Assembly: GCF_008386585.1 (NCBI RefSeq)
Contig: NZ_VUOB01000086.1
Location: 1 to 64,000, forward strand
Origin: Solihabitans fulvus
GTDB taxonomy: Bacteria > Actinomycetota > Actinomycetes > Mycobacteriales > Pseudonocardiaceae
Reading direction: 5' to 3'
DNA: 64,000 bases
The notes beneath the pieces are model-generated. The model saw only the letters and a program-made list of their open reading frames with translations, searched no databases and had not been told where the DNA came from. A program made the position numbers and the translations under genes. Shown here piece after piece: positions 15,443 through 22,792 of the stretch. The stretch's first letter is position 1. Every line of letters begins with the position of its first letter.

Positions 15443-17191
15443 TCAGGCGAGGCCCATGTAGGCCATGCGGGTCTGCTGCATGTCCAGCGACCAGCCGAGC
15501 GCCTTCTCGATGCGCTCCTCCGGCGTGGTCTCCACCAGCCTGCGGCCGGGCCAGATCTCGTAGTCGCCGACCACGTCGGTGTGCTGGAGCAGCCCCTCCT
15601 GGAAGAGGGCCTCCCTGCGCAGCAACATGTCCAGCACGGGGACGGAGCCCCAGAGCTCCTGGCCGCGCGCGATCAGCTCGGCCAGCCGAGGCTTCTCGTC
15701 CGGCCGGTCCTTGAGGTAGTCGCGGACGACGCTGCTGCCGACGGTCAGGTGCCGGATCTCGTCGATGCCGGCGCCGCGCTCGATCTCCGCCGCGGCCGGG
15801 TCGAGCTTGCGCCACTTGCGTTCGGACAGTTCGGCCGCCGGCGCGAGGACGCCCTCGACGAGGACGGTCAGCACGATGACGCCGCCGACGAAGTCCTTGG
15901 CCTGCCGCACCGGCTCGGAGAACTCCTCCAGCGGCACCAGCACCTGCGCGATGTCCTTGCCCGAGGTCGCCTCGATGGTCGCGGCCAGGTCCCGTTCCGG
16001 CACGCCCAGTTCGACCAGGTGGCCGCGGAACACCCTGGAGTGCCGCGCCTCGTCGATCAGCTGCGTCGCGTAGAACTCCATCGTGTCCAGGTCGGGCGCG
16101 ATCGCGACGAGGTCGGAGATCGCCCTGGTCGCCTTCTCCTCGGCGATCGACCGGAACCCGAGCTCGGAGATCAGCGCGTCGCGCAGCGGGCCGGGCTCGC
16201 GCATGTAGGCGGGGATCTGCGCCTCGGGCCGGTGCCCGCCGACCAGGCCCTGGAGGGTGCCCTGCGCCACCGAGGTGATCCAGTAGTCCAGGTTGCACTG
16301 CTGCGGAGTCAGGTCGAGCGTCATCGCCCCGTCGATCAGGTTGGGCGCGCTGTTCCAGTCCGCTTCCGGCGAGGTGGGTGCGGTCACGTCTCCTCTTTTC
16401 TGGTCGGCCGAGGGTGGATGGGGTTTGGCGAGTGCCGGGCTGGCCGGCCAGTCGCGCCGGGCGACCGGGTAGGCGTCGTCGTCCGCAACGGTCACCCGCT
16501 CGACGGAGGGAAGCACGCGGACCCGGCCGCGCGCCGCCAGCTCGCTCGGGCGGTCGATGCGCACCGGCAGCCTGCGCGGCGCCTGCACGGGAATCGCCGC
16601 CTCGGCGGCGCTCTCGGGAAGGTCGGCGGCGCGCCGGTAGATCTCACACAGGCGGGCCCGACCTCTGGTGAAAGCGCTCTCTGCGGACTTCAGCGAGATC
16701 TGGAGGAACCGCGCGGCCTCCGCGGTGCTCATCCCGGCCGCCCTGGCCAGCATGATCTGCCGCTCGCGCCCGCGAAGTTCCCTTGCCTGGTCGAGGATCC
16801 ACGCGCCCATGTGGTGTTCGACGACCGTCTCCTCCGGACTCGGCAGCGACTCGACGCACAGCGTCGCCCGCTGGCGCAGCCGGATCTGTCGGTCGCGGTC
16901 GCGATGGTGGTCGACGCACAGTCGGAGCACCACCACGGTGAGGAACTGGCCGACCCGCTTCTCGTCGAGGTCGCGGAACAGCGCGGCGCGCAGGATCGTC
17001 TCCTGCACGCAGTCCTCGGCGTCGTGCTGATTGCCCAGCCGACTTCTGGCTAATCGGAGCAGTCGCTCGTAGTGCGGTAGGAGCAGCTGCCAGCGACATT
17101 CGGTGGTCTCGTCGAGCATGGACCGTTGCGCGGTGGCGGGGCCGCGTTGAAGGAGACAGGTGCCTTCGCCAGTAATGTATTCGAGCAACAT
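15443..17191 (-). CDS. Sigma-70-like domain fused in frame to a VlmB-like ferritin-type diiron oxygenase
   Basis: One uninterrupted 582-residue frame. Residues about 25-180 look like an ECF/SigJ-type sigma-70 protein: a region 2 helix with DAEDCVQETILRAALFRDLD, and a region 4 helix-turn-helix with MSTAEAARFLQISLKSAESA. About 80 residues of low-complexity linker follow. From about residue 280 to the end is a ferritin-like diiron protein with LIDEARHSRVF and IDEIRHLTV (two ExxH motifs) and lone glutamates in SIAEEKATRAI and VLVEGVLAPAA. This helix order fits VlmB, the diiron enzyme that makes the azoxy group of valanimycin. The diiron part could also be translated alone from GTG at 16387 (314 residues). 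A sigma-factor/oxygenase fusion is odd. A lost stop codon between two genes is the simplest alternative. Confidence 0.8.
   Translation of the reverse strand: MLLEYITGEGTCLLQRGPATAQRSMLDETTECRWQLLLPHYERLLRLARSRLGNQHDAEDCVQETILRAALFRDLDEKRVGQFLTVVVLRLCVDHHRDRDRQIRLRQRATLCVESLPSPEETVVEHHMGAWILDQARELRGRERQIMLARAAGMSTAEAARFLQISLKSAESAFTRGRARLCEIYRRAADLPESAAEAAIPVQAPRRLPVRIDRPSELAARGRVRVLPSVERVTVADDDAYPVARRDWPASPALAKPHPPSADQKRGDVTAPTSPEADWNSAPNLIDGAMTLDLTPQQCNLDYWITSVAQGTLQGLVGGHRPEAQIPAYMREPGPLRDALISELGFRSIAEEKATRAISDLVAIAPDLDTMEFYATQLIDEARHSRVFRGHLVELGVPERDLAATIEATSGKDIAQVLVPLEEFSEPVRQAKDFVGGVIVLTVLVEGVLAPAAELSERKWRKLDPAAAEIERGAGIDEIRHLTVGSSVVRDYLKDRPDEKPRLAELIARGQELWGSVPVLDMLLRREALFQEGLLQHTDVVGDYEIWPGRRLVETTPEERIEKALGWSLDMQQTRMAYMGLA
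16385..16400 (-). promoter_or_regulatory. Possible internal ribosome binding site and GTG start for the diiron domain
   Basis: Inside the fused frame, the minus strand reads AGAAAAGAGGAGACGTGACC. A purine-rich Shine-Dalgarno-like run lies just before the GTG at 16385-16387, though GGAG is only 2 nt from it. Starting here gives a 314-residue diiron enzyme without the sigma domain, about the size of standalone members. This suggests two ancestral genes in one frame. Confidence 0.5.
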
Positions 17192-17543
17192 TCCCCCAGA
17201 ATTGTTGCCGGCGCGTGACCATATCTAGTTGAGGAGCATAACCGCAATACTGTCACGCCGAGTACAATCCTGGCAAAGAAAGTCCACAAGGCGCATGATC
17301 AAACATTTCGCGGTCGTACCCCGATACGACCATCCCCAGCCTAGCTCTCAACCGCCAAATGTTAACACCGAGGAATCTGGACCGTCAACGGCCCGCGCAG
17401 CCCCAAAGGGCAGACCTGGTTATTTCCATATGACAGGTTGGTCACACGACCATTCGCCCTCGCCTGTAATTACCGACAGTCCTCCAATTTATGCGGCCGA
17501 ACGGCCGCGCGCGAAATATCCTGTTTCGCGCGCGACCGGCCGC
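17192..17543. other. 352-nt intergenic region upstream of the sigma/diiron gene
   Basis: This stretch is clearly richer in A+T than its neighbours and has no coding pattern. It holds a 20-bp inverted repeat with 7-bp arms (GGTCGTA at 17312-17318, TACGACC at 17325-17331, 6-nt spacer), about 120 nt upstream of the ATG at 17191. It also holds a terminator next to the gene at 17544. The inverted repeat is a candidate operator for the sigma/diiron gene. No convincing -35/-10 pair could be chosen. Confidence 0.5.
17506..17534 (-). terminator. Terminator hairpin after the second diiron gene
   Basis: An 11-bp stem (17506-17516 with 17524-17534, core GCGCGCGAAA/TTTCGCGCGC) and a 7-nt loop begin 10 nt beyond the stop of the gene at 17544-18653. 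It separates that gene from the sigma/diiron transcription unit. Confidence 0.7.
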
Positions 17544-18653
17544 TCAGTCCGCCAGCGCACCCTGTCGGACGGCCTCGTCGATCTCGTCCCGACGCATCGC
17601 CATCTCGCGTTTCTCGTCGTCGATCTGCTCGGCCAGCTCCTCGTCGGACTCCATCATCCTGACCAGGTCGACGTTGGCCATGTCCAACACGCCCATGTCG
17701 TCATAGGCCTGGCGGACCTTCGGCCCCCACAGGCCGATGTCCCGCACGCAGGGCACTATTCGGGCAAACAACAGTGACCGAAAAGCCCTCGGTCGCGGAC
17801 CCTTATCCACATATTCCATGCACTCCGCAAGGTCATAACCGAGGTTTTCGTAGACCTCCTGCATCCGGAATCGATCTCGCATGAGGTGGCAACCCTCGAT
17901 GACAAATTCCTCACGCTCCGCTATCTCGGCGGCGGACAACTGCGCGTAGTAGTCGCGCAGCGCCAATCGACCGAAAGCGACATGCCGCGCCTCGTCCTGC
18001 ATGATATAGGCGAGAATCTGCTTGGGCAGCGGCTTGTCGGTGCGGTCCCGGAGAATCCCGAACGCAGCGAGCGCCAGGCCCTCGATCAACACCTGCATGC
18101 CGAGGTAGGGCATGTCCCAGCGCGAGTCGTTGAGCGCGTCGTGCAGCAGCGCCTGGAGGCTGCCGTTGATCGGGTAGCTCAACCCGATCTTGTCCTGGAG
18201 GAACTTCGCGAAGATCTCCGCGTGCCGCGCCTCGTCCATCACCTGGGTCGCGGCGTAGAACTTCGAGTCAAGGTCGGGCACCGCCTCGACGATGCGCGCC
18301 GAACAGATCATCGCGCCCTGCTCGCCGTGCAGGAACTGGCTGAACTCCCAGGACGCCAGGTGCTGACGCAGCTCCTGGCGATCAGCGGGACCCAGCTTCT
18401 CCCACTGCTTGGAACCGTAGATCGCCAGGCTCTGCTCCGGGGTGCCCAGCACGTCGAACGGGTCGACCGCCAGGTCCCAGTCGATCCGCCGGACGCTGTC
18501 CCACTGCTTGTCCTTCCCCTTCTGGTACAGGGAAAGGAGCCGTTCGCGACCGTTGTCGTAGTGCCAGGTGAACCTGGTGTCGCCGGCAGCGGGAAACGCC
18601 CACTCGTCCGCTACCAGCGGGGCGACGTAGTTGTCCTCAGCCACTGTCTGCAC
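17544..18653 (-). CDS. Ferritin-like diiron oxygenase (second copy, candidate amine N-hydroxylase)
   Basis: A 369-residue protein of the ferritin-like/ribonucleotide-reductase-like diiron family. The four metal-ligand helices are visible: SWEFSQFLHGEQGAM (Glu), QVMDEARHAEIFAKF (ExxH), MQVLIEGLALAAFG (Glu) and QDEARHVAFGRLAL (ExxH). The family includes amine N-oxygenases and desaturases. In this cluster no flavin-dependent N-hydroxylase like VlmH is visible, so this enzyme is the best candidate for turning the alkylamine into an alkylhydroxylamine (inference). The acidic C-terminus (about residues 330-369) is probably flexible. The annotated GTG is at 18653; a second GTG at 18644 with GGAG 8 nt upstream is an alternative. 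Confidence 0.87.
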   Translation of the reverse strand: MQTVAEDNYVAPLVADEWAFPAAGDTRFTWHYDNGRERLLSLYQKGKDKQWDSVRRIDWDLAVDPFDVLGTPEQSLAIYGSKQWEKLGPADRQELRQHLASWEFSQFLHGEQGAMICSARIVEAVPDLDSKFYAATQVMDEARHAEIFAKFLQDKIGLSYPINGSLQALLHDALNDSRWDMPYLGMQVLIEGLALAAFGILRDRTDKPLPKQILAYIMQDEARHVAFGRLALRDYYAQLSAAEIAEREEFVIEGCHLMRDRFRMQEVYENLGYDLAECMEYVDKGPRPRAFRSLLFARIVPCVRDIGLWGPKVRQAYDDMGVLDMANVDLVRMMESDEELAEQIDDEKREMAMRRDEIDEAVRQGALAD

Positions 18654-18674
18654 TCCACAGCCTCGATGGTCACG

Positions 18675-18711
18675 GCGGGGGCCGGCACCGCGACGCGGCG
18701 CCAGCCCCCGC
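18675..18711 (-). terminator. Possible weak terminator or attenuator hairpin
   Basis: An 8-bp GC stem (GCGGGGGC at 18675-18682, GCCCCCGC at 18704-18711) with a 21-nt loop lies in the 64-nt gap between the hydrolase stop and the second diiron gene. It could reduce read-through between the two genes. The loop is long and no T-run follows. Confidence 0.3.
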
Positions 18712-18717
18712 GCGCGC

Positions 18718-20127
18718 TCAGAACGGGTAGGTCCTCTGCAACTGCTCGGGCTCGAACTCGACGAAGGCGGGGTCGAGCGAGGCGAACCGCTCGTCCTCGC
18801 GCTCCTGCGGGATCCAGAAGTTGTAGACCCGCCGCTGCTCCGCCGGATACGCCGCGGCCGTGGCGTTGAGCGCCTCGGCGCTGGTGTCGCCCCACTTGCC
18901 GGTGCGGGCCCGCTCCTCGAGCAGGTCCAGGGCGGTGATCACCTCGGCCGGGCTGAACGCGCAGGTGAAGTTGCGGTCGATGTAGAGCTGCACCAGGCGA
19001 TCCGGGTCGCCGACCAGGGCGACGCGGTCGGCCAGCGCGCGCTCGTGCTCGACCGGGGCGGCGCCGTCGCGCGTCGTGTGCATGGTGACCACGGGAACCG
19101 GGGTCAGGCCGGGGAAGCCCGCGGTGCGGATCAGGTACTCGGTCGCCTTGGGGTCGTTGGTGATCCTCGGGGCGGCGTTGAGCGCGTCGAGGTCGGCCTC
19201 GAGGTCCGCGCCTGCCTCCGCGTAGGCCTGCTTGACCAGTTCCTGCATGGTCGACCGCGCGAAGATCTCGCGGTAGTCGACGCCGTTGTTCCACAGCGGG
19301 TTGCCGCCGGCGCGGTCCTGGATGTTCCTGCGTGCGGGGCCGAAGGTCACCGACGCGTGCGACACCGAGACGATCCAGGCCAGGTGGGCGACGGCCTCCT
19401 TGGTGTCGGTGATCGCCCGGTTGCTGTGTCCCTCGGCCGAGGGCACCATGTTGCCGAGCGAGCAGGACAGGATCAGCCTGGCGTGCGCGAGCGCGTCGCC
19501 CTGGGCCGCGGCGCCGATGACGCCGAGCACCTTCTGGAAGTTGGCGTCCGGGTCGGTGATCGTCTCCAGTTCGAGGTTCTGCTCGCCCGCGAGCAGCGTC
19601 TTGATCCCGAAGCCGACGTCAAGGCGCAGGTTCATCTGGTTGATCACGCCGCTGGCGTCCGCGCCGAGCGACAGCGCGCCGTCGAAGCGGCGCGGGTGGC
19701 GCTGGGCCAGCACGATCGCCGCGAGGCCGCCGGGCGAGGTGCCCCACACGTAGGTGCGTTCCGGCTTGGCCACGTTGTCGATGAACCAGTCGTGCAGCAG
19801 GACCTGGTCCCGCAGCGTGTCCTCCATCATCCAACCGGTGGTCTTCGCCGTGCCCGCGATGGCGTACCCGCGCTCCAGCAGGATCTGCCGCATCGCGTCG
19901 CCGTCCAGCCTCGGACCGAGCTCGTCGTGGGACGGCACGACCAGCGCGGGGCAGGGCAGGCCGGGCATGCGGTAGTGGTGGCTGTAGAGCAGGAGGGTGC
20001 CGTTCCAGGTCGGCGGTACCTCGATGCGGTAGTCGGCGCCGTCGATGTCGCCGGTGTACACCCGAGGCTCCACCTGCGCTGAGCTGGTCACGCCGTTGGC
20101 GACTTCGCCCACGGTTGTAGCTGACAT
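18718..20127 (-). CDS. Alpha/beta-hydrolase-fold protein
   Basis: A 469-residue protein with an alpha/beta-hydrolase nucleophile elbow, WGTSPGGLAA, whose Ser is at residue 131. An oxyanion-side strand, LLLYSHHYRMPG, precedes it. A likely Asp lies around VTMHTTRDGAAPVEHE, and the C-terminus is long and helical. No signal peptide is seen, so it should act in the cytosol. It is larger than most esterases and resembles uncharacterised actinomycete hydrolases. In the cluster it could hydrolyse an ester or thioester intermediate, or act as a resistance enzyme; nothing in the sequence decides. The ATG at 20127 has RBS GGGAGAGACG. Confidence 0.8.
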   Translation of the reverse strand: MSATTVGEVANGVTSSAQVEPRVYTGDIDGADYRIEVPPTWNGTLLLYSHHYRMPGLPCPALVVPSHDELGPRLDGDAMRQILLERGYAIAGTAKTTGWMMEDTLRDQVLLHDWFIDNVAKPERTYVWGTSPGGLAAIVLAQRHPRRFDGALSLGADASGVINQMNLRLDVGFGIKTLLAGEQNLELETITDPDANFQKVLGVIGAAAQGDALAHARLILSCSLGNMVPSAEGHSNRAITDTKEAVAHLAWIVSVSHASVTFGPARRNIQDRAGGNPLWNNGVDYREIFARSTMQELVKQAYAEAGADLEADLDALNAAPRITNDPKATEYLIRTAGFPGLTPVPVVTMHTTRDGAAPVEHERALADRVALVGDPDRLVQLYIDRNFTCAFSPAEVITALDLLEERARTGKWGDTSAEALNATAAAYPAEQRRVYNFWIPQEREDERFASLDPAFVEFEPEQLQRTYPF

Positions 20128-20225
20128 CGTCTCTCCCGAAAGCGTTGGTGGCTGTCCCGTCTAAGGGGTTACGGTCGACCGGGCCGTCAGCCCGCGCGAC
20201 AAATCACGCAATGCCGCTGCGCCAC

Positions 20226-21725
20226 TCAGGCATCGGCGTAGTACGGGGGTCGCAGCGCCTCCTCGACGAGCTCCGCGAGCCGGCCGGCAGGCAGGCGATC
20301 AAGGTCGGCCACCGCGTCCGCCACCGAGGGCGAGCCGCCGCCGCGCAGGAACTTGGCGCGGATCAGCTCGGGGTGGTTGGCCCTGGTGTGCGGGCCGGCG
20401 CCGCCGAGCGGGATGTCCTGTTGGCGCACGGCGGTCCGCCCGTCGCGCAGCCGCACGGTGACCCGCGCGCCGGTGACCTTCGTGGCGTCCTCGAAGGTCT
20501 CGCTCGGCGGCCCCAGCTCGGCGAGCAGGTCGCCGAGGCCCAGCGCCGTCACGTCCTGGCCGACCGAGCCGAACTCCCACTTCGCCGCCTTCGGCCCGGC
20601 CAGCCGCAGCGCCGCGCCGAAGGGCACGTCGGACCGGAAGGAGTCCCTGGTCAGCTCGGGGTCGTGCAGCACGCGCACGCGGTCGGCCAGCGCCCACCGC
20701 GCGGGGTCGGCCAGCCGCTCGCCGGCGAAGTCCGACGGCAGCAGCTCGCCGGTGAGCAGCGTGGTCGCCACCGTGTACGGCGTGGACACCACCAGGACGC
20801 TCAGCGGCGCGTCCGGCCCGGTGGCGAACGAGGCGATCCTGCGGTCCACGAACACCGTGTACCAGGAGGCGTGCACGACGACCTCGTCGACGTCCTCCTG
20901 CCGCAGCGGCCCCAGTTCCCTGGCGAGTTCCGCCGCGCAGTCCACCGCCGCGTCCACGCCCGGCCCACCGGGGTGCAGCTTGAACGACAGCGTGTCGGTG
21001 TGCCAGCGCTCCCCCAGCCCCTCGGTGACCGCCTCGGGCAGCGGGATGGAGGAGAACCGGGACAGGAAGCCGTCCGGGTGCTCGATCACGTCGAGCGCCC
21101 CGGTCAGCCCGGCCGAGGCCGCGTCGCAGGCATCCAGGCCGGCGCGCACCGGGGTGAACGCGTTGAACACCTTGGTGTCGCTGGCCAGGAACGCCGGCGG
21201 GATCACCCTCGGCGGCATGCCGAACGCGAGCGCCATGGCGTGCGCCCACTGCTGCCAGTCCGCCGACTCAAGGTGCGACCGGCCGGCCACCGCGCCGGCC
21301 AGGTGGGTGTAGGTCGCGCTCTGGCCCCGGAACGGCCCGAGGGTGGCGGCCGCGGTCAGCCGCGCGGCGCACTCGTTCGCGGCGATCACCGCCCCGAGCA
21401 GCTCGCGCCCGCTCGCGCCGCGCGCCGCCGCGTAGGCCAGCGGCACGTTCACCGTGGAGTTCGACAGGTGGCCGGCGTAGGCCGTGTCGTCCATCTGGAG
21501 CCACGCGGTGAGCCCGGCCAGCACGCAGGCCGACTGCTTGACGTCGGCCTGCGTCGGCGGCCCGAACGCCGTGACGACGGCGCGGCCGAGCGGGTGGCTC
21601 AGCCCGGCGCGGACGGCCGCGAGCTGGGACAGCACCTGGCTCTTCGCCAGTGCCACCACCCGCTCGGGCGCGTCCTCGACGGCCAGCTTGCTGGCCCAGG
21701 TGGCCAGCTCGGCCAGCAACGTCAT
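20226..21725 (-). CDS. MmgE/PrpD-family lyase (VlmK-like)
   Basis: A 499-residue MmgE/PrpD-family protein. The N-terminal all-alpha domain carries the family pattern around LQMDDTAYAGHLSNSTVNVPLA, and the C-terminal alpha/beta domain contains FKLHPGGPGVDAAVDCA (compare KxxPxxxxxHxxID). PrpD is a 2-methylcitrate dehydratase. In valanimycin biosynthesis VlmK, of this superfamily, eliminates phosphate from phosphorylated valanimycin hydrate to give the unsaturated acid. With the VlmJ-like kinase at 8772-9749 it would complete that pair. The first gene of this pair overlaps the methyltransferase stop by 4 nt (ATGA). It is unlikely to be a citrate-cycle enzyme, given its isolation from prp genes. 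Confidence 0.88.
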   Translation of the reverse strand: MTLLAELATWASKLAVEDAPERVVALAKSQVLSQLAAVRAGLSHPLGRAVVTAFGPPTQADVKQSACVLAGLTAWLQMDDTAYAGHLSNSTVNVPLAYAAARGASGRELLGAVIAANECAARLTAAATLGPFRGQSATYTHLAGAVAGRSHLESADWQQWAHAMALAFGMPPRVIPPAFLASDTKVFNAFTPVRAGLDACDAASAGLTGALDVIEHPDGFLSRFSSIPLPEAVTEGLGERWHTDTLSFKLHPGGPGVDAAVDCAAELARELGPLRQEDVDEVVVHASWYTVFVDRRIASFATGPDAPLSVLVVSTPYTVATTLLTGELLPSDFAGERLADPARWALADRVRVLHDPELTRDSFRSDVPFGAALRLAGPKAAKWEFGSVGQDVTALGLGDLLAELGPPSETFEDATKVTGARVTVRLRDGRTAVRQQDIPLGGAGPHTRANHPELIRAKFLRGGGSPSVADAVADLDRLPAGRLAELVEEALRPPYYADA

Positions 21726-22630
21726 GCCGTGGGCTCGCCGGGACGCCGCACGGTCACCAGGCCCATGTAGTCGTCCGGGCTGCAGTACGGATTGTCCTTC
21801 CCGTAGTTGCGGACGAGGTCGGTGACGCGGTTGGTCTCCACCAGCTCGAAGCCGGCGCGCTTGGCCGCGTCAACGGCCTGCTGCTCGGTGATGCCGAGCG
21901 TGTAGGGCTCGTTGCGGCGGCGCACGGACTGCGCGGCGCGGCGGGCGCCCCGGTAGCCGCTGGTGCCGTCGATGACCTCGGGGTCCATGTAGTCGAAGAT
22001 CAGCACGCTGCCGGGGGCGCACACGGCGAAGATGCCGGCGAGTGCGCGTTCGAACGACTCCATCGTCAGGTAGTAGGACACGCCGAGCCAGGCGAGCACG
22101 GTTGGCTTGGCCGAGTCGAAGCCCGAGCCCTTGAGGCCGTCCTGGAGCGAGTCCTGCTGGAGGTCGACCGGGATGAAGGTGATGTTGTCGACCTTCGCGC
22201 CGATCCGGCTGAGCACCGACCGCTTGACCGCCTGCGTCGCCGGGTGGTCGACCTCGTAGAAGTGCACGTCACCAAGCTCGGGGTGGCGCAGCGCGGTCGA
22301 GTCGTATCCGGCACCGACCAGCACGACCTGGCGCGCGCCCCGATCGACGGCGCTGGCCAGCTGCTCCTCGAAGTACCTGCCGCGCAACAGGATCTCGGCG
22401 AGCAGACCGCCGAAGAGTCGGTCGAAGGTCCGCAGGCCGAACAGGGCCACGCGCGGCGTCAGGCGCAACAGCTTGTACCGGGGGTTGGACACGAAGTGCT
22501 GGGCGAAGGGATCGTCGACCAGGCGGCGGGCCGGGTGCAGGGTCGCATCGGCCGCGCGCATCTGGGCGTTGATCTCCGCAGTGGCACTGGGCTGCCCGGC
22601 GCGCAGTCGCGTCACCGTGGGTGGGGGCAT
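21722..22630 (-). CDS. LCMT/PPM1-like SAM-dependent O-methyltransferase
   Basis: A 302-residue methyltransferase of the leucine carboxyl methyltransferase-like family (TIGR00027/PPM1 type). Motifs are QVVLVGAGYDSTALR (SAM binding), HFYEVDHPATQAVKR (acidic residue) and TVLAWLGVSYYLTMES. Members methylate carboxyl or hydroxyl groups. It is the first gene of the minus-strand cluster, translationally coupled to the MmgE/PrpD gene, and faces the SARP-type regulator. A methyl ester on an azoxy carboxylate, as in some aliphatic azoxy compounds, would fit but is inference. I used the ATG at 22630 (RBS GAGAGGAC); upstream in-frame starts overlap the divergent regulator and lack an RBS. Confidence 0.87.
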   Translation of the reverse strand: MPPPTVTRLRAGQPSATAEINAQMRAADATLHPARRLVDDPFAQHFVSNPRYKLLRLTPRVALFGLRTFDRLFGGLLAEILLRGRYFEEQLASAVDRGARQVVLVGAGYDSTALRHPELGDVHFYEVDHPATQAVKRSVLSRIGAKVDNITFIPVDLQQDSLQDGLKGSGFDSAKPTVLAWLGVSYYLTMESFERALAGIFAVCAPGSVLIFDYMDPEVIDGTSGYRGARRAAQSVRRRNEPYTLGITEQQAVDAAKRAGFELVETNRVTDLVRNYGKDNPYCSPDDYMGLVTVRRPGEPTA

Positions 22631-22792
22631 CGGCGATGTCCTCTCGGCGTGTGGGTTGTCAGTGCAGATACGTGCCACGCGCGGCGATCCCTCGTTCTGT
22701 CGGGAAATCCGGACGAATCCGCCTGACCGGCTTCGATACGATGCGGAGAAGGAGGGCCGACGCCGGCCAGCGGCCTCCGCGCAGGGGGAACA

